A stretch of 64,000 bases of DNA, taken from positions 39,312,619 through 39,376,618 of the forward strand of contig JASFXZ010000001.1 of NCBI GenBank assembly GCA_032209605.1, written 5' to 3'. This stretch comes from Mactromeris polynyma. Taxonomy: Eukaryota > Mollusca > Bivalvia > Venerida > Mactridae. The position numbers were made by a program, and so were the translations under genes. This document shows positions 24,701 to 39,700 of this stretch, piece after piece. The notes beneath the pieces are model-generated. The model ran no database searches. It was not told the origin of the DNA and saw only the letters and a program-made list of their open reading frames with translations. Position 1 is the first letter of the stretch, and every line of letters begins with the position of its first letter.

Positions 24701-27700
24701 ACCCGCACCGTCATTCTCGGAAAATGAGATGAATTTCGAGGAAGTGTTTTTCAATGAGCAATTTGATAAACTTCCCGTGACTAGCGCGCAAATCAAGCGA
24801 GAAACGCAACATGAACCAGTCTTATCACGTGTTTACGAGAATGTAAACAAGGGATGGAACAATGATGTAAACGATCCTAGGTTGAAAGGTTACCACACAC
24901 GCCGGAACGAATTGACTATTCAAAGAGGTTGTTTGATGTGGGGAATCAGGGTTGTAATTCCATCTAAATTAAGGGAACGAGTGTTAGAACTTTTACATTG
25001 TAGTCATGGGGGCATTGTTAAAATGAAGAATTTAGCGCGTAGTTATGTCTGGTGGCCTGGAATTGATTCTGATATTGAACTAATGGTTAAACAATGTCAA
25101 GGTTGCCAGATGCAACAAAAATCCCCAGCGAAAGTTCAGTTGCACCCGTGGGAAAATGCGCGTACTAATTTTGAACGAGTACACGTGGACTTCGTAGGTC
25201 CATTTCAAGGACGCATGTTTTTAGTCATTATCTGTGCTCGTAGCAAATGGGCGGAAATTGAGGACATGGGTAATTGCACCACCGCTGACAAGACAATTCA
25301 AGTCTTGAGAACTATTTTTAGTCGCTATGGTTTACCGAAACAGTTAGTAAGCGATAACGGGGTACAATTTACCTCAGATGCATTTGCGCAATTTATGAAA
25401 AATAATGGAGTTTTTCATATACGAACTGCGGTAGCCAAACCTTCTACGAACGGTTTAGTGGAACGGCTAAACGGAACATTTAAGTCAAGTATCCGTGCAA
25501 TGAAATTTGACAAGGGTGATCTCAACTTAAAACTGTCGAATTTTTTGTTAACGTATCGTAATTCGATTCACCAAAGCACGCAGGAAAGTCCTGCTATGAT
25601 GTTTTTTGGGAGAAGTTTGCGAAATAGGTTAGATTTATTAAAACCAGATACAGACGGCTATGTTGAAAAACAAAGAATGAAACTAGCTACGTCAGAATCG
25701 CGAAAATTTAGAGAATTTGAGATAGGAGACACTGTTATAGCACGAGACTATAGACCAACGGCAACCGAAAAATGGTTACCTGGTACAATTTTATCCCGTG
25801 AGGGACCTCTCATGTATAAAATTGACATAGGAAATAATCAAGTCTGGAGAAGGCATGTTGATCAGTTACGCAAATCGGAATTTACTGTTCAATCACAATA
25901 CCGGGAAAATGAAAGTTCAACGCTTAACCCTGTTACTCCGACTTTATCTACTTTCCCAGATAAACATATGGGAAATAATCCTTTGGTAGAAATCAGTAAT
26001 CAGGAGAAATTGCCTACATCTGAGAATAATGAAAGAAATGAGAGTAGTTCTAGGTCAGATGACATAACCATGGAACGCAGGTATCCTGTTAGGGATCGTA
26101 AACCACCTGACCGTCTTTCATACTGAGAACAGTATAAACATTTGAGTGTGTGAATACAACAAACCATTAGCTATGGTAATAAACATCAGTTTAGGGGAAC
26201 TTGTAAAATGTTAGAATGAACAATCATAAACAATCAGGACTTGTTTAAACAAATGTACTAATTGATACAATTATAAACACTCAAGATGTTTCTCACAGCT
26301 TATCAGATTATTTACTTTGAATACACATATATGTTATCATGTAAAATGATTATTTACAGGTACAACTTCCAGAATATCGGACTTCAAATCTAAGAGGGGA
26401 GAACTGTTGTGTATGTTAATGTATTCTATTGGTCAGTATGTATTACTGATAAGCCCCGCCTACTAGTCTTATCTCTACCTGCCACACTCTGTAGTATTTA
26501 GTTAATAAATAGTAGTTCAGCTATATACACGTGTTCTTATATTATCTATAAAACACAACATTATCCATAATACGTAACTACATGCTTATCATGTTATAAT
26601 GAACTTAAACTATTCTCTGACTTTACATTTATGTACATTGACAACAAACACAGCTTAACAAAATAACATGTGTTAAATATAAGTGGTCATATGTAATAGC
26701 AAGCAGTACATCAACGTAATACAATACTGACAACTGTCATTCATGTTTTAACATCAAATACAACAGTGACACCCTGGGACACACTTCCTCTCACACAACA
26801 GTGACACCCTGGGACACACTTCCACTCACACAACAGTGACACCCTGGGATACACTTCCTCTCACACAACAGTGACACCCTGGGACACACTTCCTCTCACA
26901 CAACAGTGACACGCTGGGACACACTTCCTCTCACACAACAGTGACATGCTGGTACACACTTCCTCTCACACAACAGTGACACCCTGGGACACACTTCCTC
27001 TCACACAACAGTGACATGCTGGGACACACTTCCTCTCACACAACAGTGACACCCTGGGACACACTTCCTCTCACACAACAGTGACACGCTGGGACACACT
27101 TCAACTCACACAACAGTGACACCCTGGGACACACTTCCACTCACACAACAGTGACATGCTGGGATACACTTCCTCTCACACAACAGTGACACACTTCCTC
27201 TCACACAACAGTGACACACTGGGACACACTTCCACTCACACAACAGTGACACCCTGGGACACACTTCCTCTCACACAACAGTGACACCCTGGGACACACT
27301 TCCACTCACACAACAGAGACACCCTGGGACACACTTCCACTCACACAACAGTGACACCCTGGGACACACTTCCTCTCATACAACAGTGACATGCTGGGAC
27401 ACACTTCCTCTCACACAACAGTGACACCCTGGGACACACTTCCTCTCACACAACAGTGACATGCTGGGACACACTTCCTCTCACACAACAGTGACACCCT
27501 GGGACACACTTCCTCTCACACAACAGTGACACGCTGGGACACACTTCAACTCACACAACAGTGACACCCTGGGACACACTTCCACTCACACAACAGTGAC
27601 ATGCTGGGATACACTTCCTCTCACACAACAGTGACACACTTCCTCTCACACAACAGTGACACACTGGGACACACTTCCACTCACACAACAGTGACACCCT

Positions 27701-30700
27701 GGGACATACTCCCTCTCACACAACAGTGACACACTTCCTCTCACACAACAGTGACACCCTGGGACACACTTCCTCTCACACAACAGTGACACACTGGGAC
27801 ACACTTCCACTCACACAACAGTGACACCCTGGGACATACTCCCTCTCACACAACAGAGACACCCTGGGACATACTCCCTCTCACACAACATAGACACCCT
27901 GGGACATACTCCCTCTCACACAACAGTGACACACTGGGACACACTTCCACTCACACAACAGTGACACCCTGGGACATACTCCCTCTCACACAACAGAGAC
28001 ACCCTGGGACATACTCCCTCTCACACAACAGTGACACACTGGGACACACTTCCACTCACACAACAGTGACACCCTGGGACATACTCCCTCTCACACAACA
28101 GTGACACCCTGGGACACACTTCCTCTCACACAACAGGGACACCCTGGGACACACTTCCTCTCACACAACAGTGACACCCTGGGACACACTTCCTCTCACA
28201 CAACAGTGACACCCTGGGACATACTCCCTCTCACACAACAGTGACACCCTGGGAACACTTCCTCTCACACAACAGAGACACCCTGGGACACACTTCCTCT
28301 CACACAACAGTGACACCCTGGGACATACTCCCTCTCACACAACAGTGACACCCTGGGACACACTTCCTCTCACACAACAGTGACACCCTGGGACACACTT
28401 CCTCTCACACAACAGTGACACCCTGGGACACACTTCCTCTCACACAACAGAGACACCCTGGGACACACTTCCTCTCACACAACAGTGACACGCTGGGACA
28501 CACTCCCTCTCACACAACAGTGACACCCTGGGACACACTTCCTCTCACACAACAGTGACACCCTGGGACACACTTCCTCTCACACAACAGTGACACGCTG
28601 GGACATACTCCCTCTCACACAACAGTGACACCCTGGGACATACTCCCTCTCACACAACAGTGACACCCTGGGACATACTCCCTCTCACACAACAGTGACA
28701 CCCTGGGACATACTCCCTCTCACACAACAGTGACACCCTGGGACATACTCCCTCTCACACAACAGTGACACCCTGGGACATACTCCCTCTCACACAACAG
28801 TGACACCCTGGGACACACTTCCACTCACACAACAGTGACACCCTGGGACATACTCCCTCTCACACAACAGTGACACCCTGGGACACACTTCCACTCACAC
28901 AACAGTGACACCCTGGGACATACTCCCTCTCACACAACAGTGACACCCTGGGACATACTCCCTCTCACACAACAGTGACACCCTGGGACACACTTCCTCT
29001 CACACAACAGTGACACCCTGGGACATACTTCCTCTCACACAACAGTGACACCCTGGGACATACTCCCTCTCACACAACAGTGACACGCTGGGACACACTC
29101 CCTCTCACACAACAGTGACACCCTCCCTCTCACACAACAGTGACACCCTGGGACACACTCCCTCCCACACAACAGTGACACCCTCCCTCTCACACAGTAG
29201 TAATATAACCTGTACAACTTTTCAATAATATATCACAGGGATCTTAAACATCAATGCATGAATATCTATATCAAATTTCTCAAGTTTACGTACATAACAG
29301 GATACAAAGAGGGAAAAAACTCTACCATTTCATAATTCATACATTCACAGCAGGTCATATATTACTAACTGAACTAGTCATCAAATAATGCTTACAAGTA
29401 CTGAGGTACAAAAATGGTTGCGCAAATTATACAAAAAACTAAAACAAAAAATACATAAATGTGCTATTCATTTATAAGGAAACTCTTAACAAACTCTAGG
29501 TTTTAACTTCCTTAAACATGTCACAAAAATTATTTGAATATTGATTTATTCATAAAAAATGATTACAAATTTCAAAATCAAGGAAAAATACAACAATTAA
29601 CAGCTTTAAATAAATTCTGTGAAGACAATAAATGATAATACACATGGGGAATTTTACGATCTTATCTACAACATATTGTACAATGGGTAACCATTTATTT
29701 ATGCAGGATATATTTAATACCAAGAAAAACTCCGTTTTAAATATTTCACTGGACAAAACAAGAGTCATATAAGGCAACAATTTACAGACTGGAACCCAGA
29801 GATATGATTGATCAAATCATTTTTTTCACCCGTCAACAGAAACAATAAAGAAAAAACACAAGGGCCAAGACGACCCTAAGTCACTCATCTGAGTCACCAA
29901 AGTTAGAAAATAAGATAGGCATTATTGACAAAGAAACTTGACATAGACTTGATTAAGACAAACATTCTCATCAGGTTCCATGTAGATCACATAAAAAAAT
30001 GTGTTAGTGTTAACATTGGCTAAATATTTGACTGTAAGACCTAGTTTTTGACCCAAGATTGCCCAGTCTCAAATTTGGCTGGCATTTCATTAAGACAAAC
30101 ATCCGGAACACGTTAAATGTTGTTCAGGTCAGGAAATATGTGGCATCTATAAATTCCACAAGGATTTTCTATGATTTGCCCCTGTGACCTAGTTCTTGAG
30201 CCTACATGATCCAGTATCAAACATTTTGATGAGGTTACATGTTGTTCAGATCTAAAATGTGAGCCATGAGCAATTCCTACTCAGGTAAGCTAAAAAGACC
30301 TGTACAGTGTAGTTCTAAGACATTAAATCTTGGATATATAAGTACATGAACACACAGCTTCTTGTATTCATCTAACAAACATATCTAAACAAGTACACAT
30401 ACACATTGTTTCATGTATGCATCTAGAGAAAATATACAACATTTACAAATCCATAAAATTCATGCAATTAGCATTCATCAATGCAAATACAATGTACGTA
30501 CACTTATATCATCAACCAATCCCAACAGACTCCAACATTACAGACCACGAGTCTGATCTCCATGCTCAAACTCATTCTCAAACATAATTAAATCACTAGG
30601 TCACTACTCATTTGCAAGTACATGTATTCACTATATTGTATCAATGTACAATCATTTCAGTACAGTACAACCACTTTCTTACAGTAATAAATGACCACTT

Positions 30701-33700
30701 TCTGTCTTAGAACATTGTATGCTTAACCCCATCATGTGAGACCTCCACACTGTGCTGTGATACAACATCACTGAAGTCATCTAACATAAAAACTTCAAAA
30801 TTAAGAAGATTTTATTATAGGACACATCTGGTCTTAGCAGTAAAAACACTTGTATTGTTGACATCAGGTAACTGCTGTCTGTAAAGTGTCATAGAATCGT
30901 TCATGTCTGTAACAAGAGTCACCATCAGCTTGGTAATACATGTATAGAATATACTGTGTGCGTAACAGGTTACCATTATCTCGAAGGCAATACAGAATCT
31001 ATCGGGTCGGCAAAGGTTACCGTCATCTGCCTGATAATACAGAATATATTGGGTCGGCAAAGGTTACTGTCATCTGCCTGATAATACAGAATCTATAGGG
31101 ATGGCAAAGGTTACCGTTATCTGCTTGGTAATACAGAATCTATGATGCAGGCATGAGAATGCCCTTGGGAGCGTCAAATCTGCAGAAAATGTTCATGCCT
31201 GATCATGTCCATATTAGGTTGCCGTCACCTGCTTGGTAATACAGAATCTATCATGTCAGCAAAGATTGCCGTCATCAGCTGGGTAATACAGAATCTATCA
31301 TGTCAGCAAAGATTGCCGTCATCAGCTTGGTAATACAGAATCTATCATGTCAGCAAAGATTGCCGTCATCAGCTTGGTAATACAGAATCTGTAACAGGTT
31401 ACCGTCATCTGCTTTGTAAAACAGAATGCAATTAGCTAAGTATTAGAATCTTTGTTTGTGCCAGGTAATATATTTTTGCCGAGTAAAAGAGCTACTGTTG
31501 TGTTGGTACCAGATAACCACAGTCTGCTTGGTTGCAAAGAATCTGTTATGCTGTTGTTTCTGTCCAGTATCTGCTATTCATAGAATTCATAATGGCAACA
31601 CTTATCAACTGCAGTTTACTTTTTGATGAAAATGCATTAATTAATTAATCTACTCCATCTCTTGATTTACACATTACAACTTTGTGATGAAGATGCTGTA
31701 TGCATCATGATTCTTACTTAACATATGATATGATTACTGTATGATGAACTATTCCATTTCTTATTTAGCACAAGACAACATTTTACAATCATAACACTTT
31801 TCCCATAGTCATCCACACAACAAATCATAAATGAACCTCAGTTTATACTAGAAAAATGCATGAAACTAATGTCAATGAATTATGATATGTACAATTCAAT
31901 ACATAGGACAAATGATTGTTCAGTATAAGGTAGTATGACTAGATGAAGAAACTCGCATTCATTGTAGATTACAAAAATAAACCATCAAGATATTTCCCGA
32001 ATTGTTTCACAGAGTAAATACTCACATGTTGTAGTTTTGTCAACTCTAACTTTGTCAAACTATTTTCACATCATTTGAATAATTTTGTCAGGCACTTAAA
32101 TACGCATAAATTTTTTCAATACAAGCTCTGACAAACTATCACAATAAAGAACGGTTTAAGGATGATTTATTTACTAGTAATGATATCAAAATAACATCCA
32201 AATACTGAACAACCATGTATGAATTTATTTACCCATGCTCAGGTAATGATCTTAAAATCACCGTGGAATATATTTGGAGTATTTAACCGATTTTTTCCTA
32301 ATCACAATATATTAAAGTGGGCAATATGCATACCTGGACAGAACCACCATGTCTATCGGCTGCCAGGTTTGAGCCCAAATAGTTGCCACCGTGGCCACGC
32401 GTGGGTTCACACCACGCCATGCCACGCTGATTTGAGCTACCCTGAAACAAAACCACAATTTTCAGCAGACAAGTAAATATTTAGCATTGGCACTTGAGAT
32501 CCCACAGAGACAAACTGAATGAAGAAACCTATGACTCAAAGATTCTGTGACCAAATTCCTGCCAACATTTATGACCAATCTATGACAGAGATTATCAACA
32601 GAAGATGAACAAAGATGATAACTCATCTCAATACAACTGAATGAGTGAATATTAAAACTAAAACCAGTCCTGTAAATAACCCAAAACAATAATAACCAGA
32701 ATATACTGCATGGGAAGTTATCATTCATTTACATAACAGTAATTGGTTTGCTAAGCCATTGTCAACAAACAAGAACCAATCCTTAGCTGGTCTTTTAACA
32801 GTCAGAACAAAAACTTGTACCAAAAGATTCATTCAGAAAGATAACCCCGAATGAAGTGATTTTGATCATTTACCATGTATGTCAAATAATCTTTACAATA
32901 GCCTTTGACCTTTTCCAAAATCAAATGTAGGGTCATTGACCTTGACACTGAGAACAGATTTATATGTTTCAGACTAAACCATGAATAGTGTGCTAGAATT
33001 CTAGTTCCATATGATCAAACAATAATATCAAAATAGTACTCCTTGTAATACTTCTTGAAGTAACCTTGCTGAAGCTGTAATGATCTACAGGCTCAGTAAC
33101 AACAATGTAATCCATTGTCCACTAGAATGACGAAATATTACACATTAAACCAGTAACCATGGTGACAGGAACTGTTTACATCCATATTCTTCAACACTGT
33201 GCATCACTAAATATCACTTGTCTGTAAAATTATTTACTTTTCATGCCGTACATTGATAAAGTATGACAAAATTCACAAACTTATTCTTTACAAAAAATTA
33301 AGTAAACCAGAAAATCAAAGACAATTACATGTATGCAATTATTTTTCAGATAAATAAGCCATTTTCATTTTCCATTATTGTTATAATTTTTTATCGGGCA
33401 TATACACAGCAATAAGAAGTTATATTGTCTGCAGTAGTGATACAAATACATTACAATACTCAAGTGATCATGAAATGCGACAAGACCTTAGAACCACAAA
33501 GCATACTTAAATACCAAACACAGTCCACACATCAAGTATACCACTAGAAAAACAGAAGCAAATGGTGTAATCTATTGAATGTGACAAAAATGAAAGCCAT
33601 TTCAGTTCTACCAAAGCTACTTAGGGACTTAAATACTTAAAAGGAACATGCGAAAAGGGAGGCAACTACAGATCAATGGAAGTAATTGTCTAAAACACAT

Positions 33701-36700
33701 GCAAGGCATTCTCCCGAGTAAATCAGTTTCATCCAAACATAATTATCTTTGTAATGAGATTATAATCAGCTTACATGGGATTATGCAGGACAACTGTGAG
33801 TAGAGCTTCAATTCTCAAAGCATCATATACATTATCTATACATGAGAAGTTAGCATACATATCATACTGGATAGTTAGGAGAGAAAAACATTGGTAGCTG
33901 TTTTGAAGACAATATTTTAGTTGTTTCAATGAGAGATACTTATTCTGTTTATTTTATATGAACAAGTACAATTATTTGCATATGATACATGAAGTGTAGT
34001 TTATACATGAACACTGTATAACCTCTCATACTCGTCTCTTTCTCCCATACACAAGACACCACAAACACTAAACACTAACGAAAATAGCCACCAAGACTGA
34101 ACCTTCTATAATTATGTTCTATAGATTTAAAATCATTTCCAAACATTACACACTAAATGGTATTGTGGTCTTGATAAAAAATCATACAAAAAGTAACCAT
34201 TTCTATTCAGTTGCTCATTCATTGAGGTAGAATATAGAATACTGCCAAAGCAAACTTTTACGAAAGGCTTTACATTACTTTCTGGATTGTAAACTAATTA
34301 ATACAAGAGGGCCAAGATAGCCCTGAATCGCTCACCAGGGTGCCAGCAAAAATTGGTATTATTGTCCTGTGTCACAGGGTGCCATGACAACCATGTTTTT
34401 TAATGAATCACACAATTGGAACAATCTTGGTAGAGGGTCACCAATTGAAAATTTGTGTGAACAAGAAGATATCCAATGTTTATACTATATGCATATAGGA
34501 AAATGGGCTTCGCCGTCTGGCGGCCATGTTTAGTGATGAATCCAGATTTGTATCAAAATTGGGTCAGAAGTTTTTGACAAGAAGATGTTTTAAGTGATGG
34601 CAACCGTAAGTCTGCATGAAATGGAATTCTTTGAACAATTTTGAAAGGGGACTTCATTAGGATTATTTTTTTGAACTTAACTTCAAAGTTAACAAAGTAG
34701 TTTAGGATGGGAAGAAGTTTAAGACAAGCGTTGACAAACAGACTAAGGGTGATCACAATAAGTTGAATAACTCACCCTGAGCTTTTTGCAAAGACAGAGC
34801 CAAGTATACAAGTATAGTAATTTCTTACAATTCCAGGCAAGATACTAACAGCATGGAGTAAATAATACAAATTTCAAAAAAGATTCTTGATAAAAATGGT
34901 CATATATTACTGTAAAAGTGATTTTTGTACGTCAAAAGTTTGCAAATCTGTTGAGTTCAGATGTTTCACAACCGAATATTTTTGCATAGTGCCGAAATGA
35001 TTACTTTTACATAGTCAAGTATGTTAAAAGTATAAGCAAAATATACTCCTGTGAACAAGAAACTTTGCTGGCTGATAATTTTGCGGCTTGACTTTGCAAA
35101 ATTGCAATACATTTCCAAGTTGCAAACTTTATCTCTATAGTACAGTAAAAAATCTGTGTTATTGTTTAGAACAAATACTGACCACAATACAAATTCTGGT
35201 ATATGTACTTATCCATGATCTCCAAATGAAAAAGTTAATAGCTTAACATTTGTTCAATTGTTTTATACACTCAGACATATCTAAGTAAACAAAGTAGATG
35301 TATATATAAGATTGTATAACATTGTCATAAGAATAGTTATTATCCAGATTGATGATATAACATATGTTTGTATTACTAGAAAATTCAGCCATGCATACAT
35401 GTTGAAATCAAGCAGTCAGTAAGTGACCCAAAATGAATAGCATTACATCAGTGTCCTAAAACTGTCAGTATATCACAGAAACACTGATGATACCTGTCAT
35501 AATTACGTGTTCTGAATACCACCACAGTTTTGTACTTTCTTAAGTAACCCCTACCATTGTCAATAGCATGTTTACATCAGACATCTGTTACTTCTTTACA
35601 GAATGCTTTCATTTATGTGCATAAGAATATAAATCTATGAAATACAAGCAACAGCGTTAAATTAAAAAATATGTGTGCTTTCATAGTAAATAATTCAAAC
35701 AAACAATATACATTGCTTAATGAGATGGTTTTTCAATGTGTATAATCAATACAAATGGTGGAAACTGACAAACAACTTGAAGAAAACATGAATTCCAAAT
35801 CCAGTATTTACAGTATAAGTATACAGCTTGCTTGAAATGACTGATTATACTGATACAGAGGCATCAGCAATCAGTGTCTGGATTGGGGAACTTAATGCCT
35901 TCCTGTCTATGAAGTCCAGTGAAGTCACAGTATGTAACCACAAACAAACGAACAACTCTATTATTTATGATTAACTCGAGTTACAAATGCTTAAAGGTCA
36001 CTTTAGGGCTAAAAGCTTTTTATATTGAGCATATGTGCTGGGTAATTACTTACTAGCTGATTTCAACATATATTTTCATAACAAAATAAAGGTAAGCAAC
36101 ATATCAGATATAAGGACCACTATGACATTGAGACATAAATAATGAAAGACATAAATCATAAAAATGTGCATCAAAGTAAACAGACTAGATGATAACATTC
36201 GAGTCTCAGTATGGAATAAAATGAATTAGAAAATATATTAAAAATGATACATGTGTACCACACCATAGAGTCAAATCCATAGCTGTCCATCTACAAATAA
36301 AAGTTTAACATGCAAATTAACAAAGCAGGACATTACCTGGCTGCGGGTATATGTTTGTTCATACAATGTCATGAAAATCACTTTTAGATACAGATACATT
36401 TTTGACAAAAAATATGATATTGGCCTAAAAATTATTTTTCTTGAATCACAGGGACAAGTTTATATAAATTTTGTACACATCAAATTGTAGAAAGGAAAGT
36501 ACATCATCCTATACATGACCATAGTTATCAATTAACAAACAATTACCTCACAAGCCAAGTTAAATAATATTGCTTAAACAGATACTAAACATAAAACCTG
36601 CAACATTGTCAGCACAAATAAAGTCAAGGATAAAGCCAACACAAAAAAGCAAAGCAAGGATTTAGCACAGTAGTGCTGTAACAGCTATCATATTCAGTTA

Positions 36701-39700
36701 TGCTAGTTTGGCACCAAATCCTTGAGAGAAGCAAACAGACATACACTGTGCAATGACGTAACTTATGTGGCTAAATGTACATATCCCTGGGCGTAATGTA
36801 AAACATAGTCATTGTTATGTGTATCCCACAAATTGCACATACAACAGTAAAGCATTCAGTCCAGATCTAAAGCCATACATATCATTCTTATATTCACTGC
36901 ACAGCGGTTTACAACTTTCACAAATCATGCATGGAGATTTTTCAGCCACATTAAGATATCATTTTGTGCAGTATTCAGTTGTTTAATAAGTAAAACTGTC
37001 TACTTCTTGAGTATACCATATTTTCCAAAATGATATCATCAACTATTCAGAGACCTTGGAATACAATTTAGCAAATTGACTAATCTTTAGTCAGACATTT
37101 TCCAATTTCTTTACAGGAAAGTGTCGGAACAGGCAACCTTGTTTCAATTTCTGTGTGTGTGTAATAGTTATAATTCGATATCTTAGTTTGACCGAGTATA
37201 AGGCAAGCAGAATGGACATACCTTCGGATTGGTAGCATGACGCTCTCTCATGTTCTGATTATCTCGATGAGGGGAAACAGTTGTGTCCTGGTCTCTTGAT
37301 GAAACTGGTGTAGGCTGTAAATAGCAACATACAACTATGAACATGTTAATACAAGAATAGAGCACAACAACCAAGAATTATTAGGAGGAGGAAAGGCTAA
37401 AAGTCTCAGTGAAGAATAATTTACAGAACTTAAAATCCATCTATATAATGTTGCTTTAAAATCTTAAGACAGACTAAGTCACTTGTCCTTTAAAGGTAGT
37501 ATTCTGTTGATCAAAATGTATCAACTATCTATAAAAAAGGTATTTTTGAAAGAAAAAAAGAGCAGGAAAAAAACAGGACAAAAGATAAGGGCACATTAAA
37601 CTTTCAGTATGAAGGAACACCATTTCAAGAAGTGGCAGAGAATCTCATTAACACTGGCAGATGATAATAGTGATATCTACTACACATGCATTTGATATAA
37701 TATAGAGCCAAAGTTATCAACAAAATTATGCACATATTCATGTACATAACACTTTGTTTATAGGAAACAAAATCAGAGTAAAAAGCAATGAAAACAGTTA
37801 CTACTGCAAGTGGTTAAAGCTTTCAGATGGACATAACTACCCTAATGCCTACAAAGTTACAATGGAGAAATTCAAGCTAAAATGGTTAAAGTTAAGGTTT
37901 TAGGCAATAAATCAAAATCCAAACATTCTATTTAAAATCTAATAAATACATGAAAGTATGTTTAGAGCAAGCAGATTGCAATAGTTGTTGAGGCAGTATA
38001 GTAAAAGAAATGTCTTTGATACTTGTACAATCCTGTCACAACGACTGAATGATAGGTTATAGTGAAAACCCCCTGGTTAAAATGAAACTAAAAAAATCGA
38101 CATTTAACTAAGATGGACATCTTTTTTTTGAATTAGGTAGACAGTGAAATTAAACAGCAATGTATTCTAGGTGTCTATATCACAAGAGCAATTTTCAATA
38201 ATAGCATATTTCCTCATAACAGACTGTTACCACACATATCATCCCATATACAAATCAATATATCCTTGTATATATGTATGTCAGAAACACTATCTGAGAG
38301 TTCAATATATATATATATTTAATCAAGTAGTTGTTACTACAGCAACACGTCTTACAACTGCTCTTTTTGTTATATCACATTTACTTCTAAACCCCAAACA
38401 TTTCTGAATTAAACATGGTTTTCAAGTAATTTTAGAAAAATCTAAATAACATTATAATTGTCCATAACCATTGCGGTTCTTTTCATAGTGCATAGAATTA
38501 TCAGAATACAGTCCAACCAAACAACCTGTGAATCAATACCACATCTAATATACCCGTCTAGAAATAATGTCATGTCTTCTTAAAAATTGAGAATATTTCG
38601 CACTGGAAGAGAGTAATAATAATGTTTTTAATTCAGAAGGTTTGGTTCAATGGAACAGTTGGACTGTATTTGAAAAAGCAAAGACATATTTTGAGATTTT
38701 CAAATAAATTCCCATAATGATGCATAGAGTACTGCTACAATACAACTTGTAATTATGAAAAGAAAGCAAGTATATATATGTAATGATTAAAAGCACAAAT
38801 ATGAAAATCAAATCAAATTTTGCTTCATTCTCTGAAAACTTGAAAACTTATTCCAAATATCAAGTTGAATAATCCATATATTATAAAAGAGGTAATTGAT
38901 TACTTCTGTGTTACAACTTTCAATACAATGATATTATCAGTGTATAAATAAACAAAATACTAAAAACTCAATCAGGATACATTTAATGGAACGAAATAGT
39001 ACTTGAAAAAAAGTTTATCACATGCAAGGTATCACATGCATTGTAGTGATTGTGATTTAAATGTCAAAAATGTTCCTGTACTTGACAACAACCCCACACC
39101 AAGAATCTTTGATACAAGAGCAGTTTGATATCTAAAATATGTCTTTACAGCCCTGCGTTCAGTAAAGGCGTTTGCGGCTAACGTTTCGTAGCGTTCGCAA
39201 TTTGGTTCCCTGTGTGCAGTAAATATGATACGGTGGATCAGGGATACAAACAAAACAGTTTCGTAACGCTCGTAACTGTTAGCCGTAACTGAACTGAAGG
39301 CAGGTAGAAGTTAAGTAAAGCATTAGAAGAGCGTACACGAGTGACCTTAGTGTACACTACTTACTACCTGACGTCCCACCCAGTCGAACTCCCAATCACT
39401 TTCCATATTCATCTTCTCCAACAGATCCTTGAATAATTTACGTAGATAGTCGTAGTCTGGTGTCTCAAAGAAATCTAACCGTCGTACATACTGCAGATAC
39501 TTCGATAGTTCCTCTGTAAATATACAATCAGACACATTCATAAAGACATTGATACAACATACTGTAAGCAACAGAATAAAATACTGGTCAAAACTGATCC
39601 CAAGAATATTTATAAAAGTAATAAAACTAAGAAAATAAAAATATCCCCCCTCAAATCATTTGCTGGATCTATTGGTTATTCTATGTTTAAGTATAGAGAA

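Larger units (their letters stand above)
21927..26560 (+). mobile_element. Complete Ty3/gypsy LTR retrotransposon, apparently recent
   Basis: This 4,634-bp element has two identical 156-bp LTRs, a TTATC target duplication (21922-21926 and 26561-26565), a tRNA-Ser-like primer site, one unbroken gag-pol frame and a polypurine tract. There is no envelope frame. Domain order PR-RT-RNaseH-IN places it in Ty3/gypsy, and the protein resembles the K02A2.6-like/Mag-related group from memory. It lies in kinase intron 9 in the opposite orientation, so its polyadenylation signal does not face the host transcript. Identical LTRs and an intact frame indicate recent insertion. Confidence 0.95.
20367..32333 (-). 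other. CSNK1G intron 9, 12 kb, repeat-rich
   Basis: Holds the LTR retrotransposon (21927-26560), the 35-bp minisatellite (26761-29205), a reversed family A copy (29858-30296) and the 47-bp minisatellite (about 30905-31430). The stretches between them are AT-rich and show no exon. Confidence 0.7.

Noticed and set aside
26761..29205. CRISPR array
   Set aside because: Units are contiguous with no unique spacers, the DNA is animal, and no cas genes occur.
29035..29217. Cys/Val-rich - strand frame
   Set aside because: Read-through of the 35-bp minisatellite.
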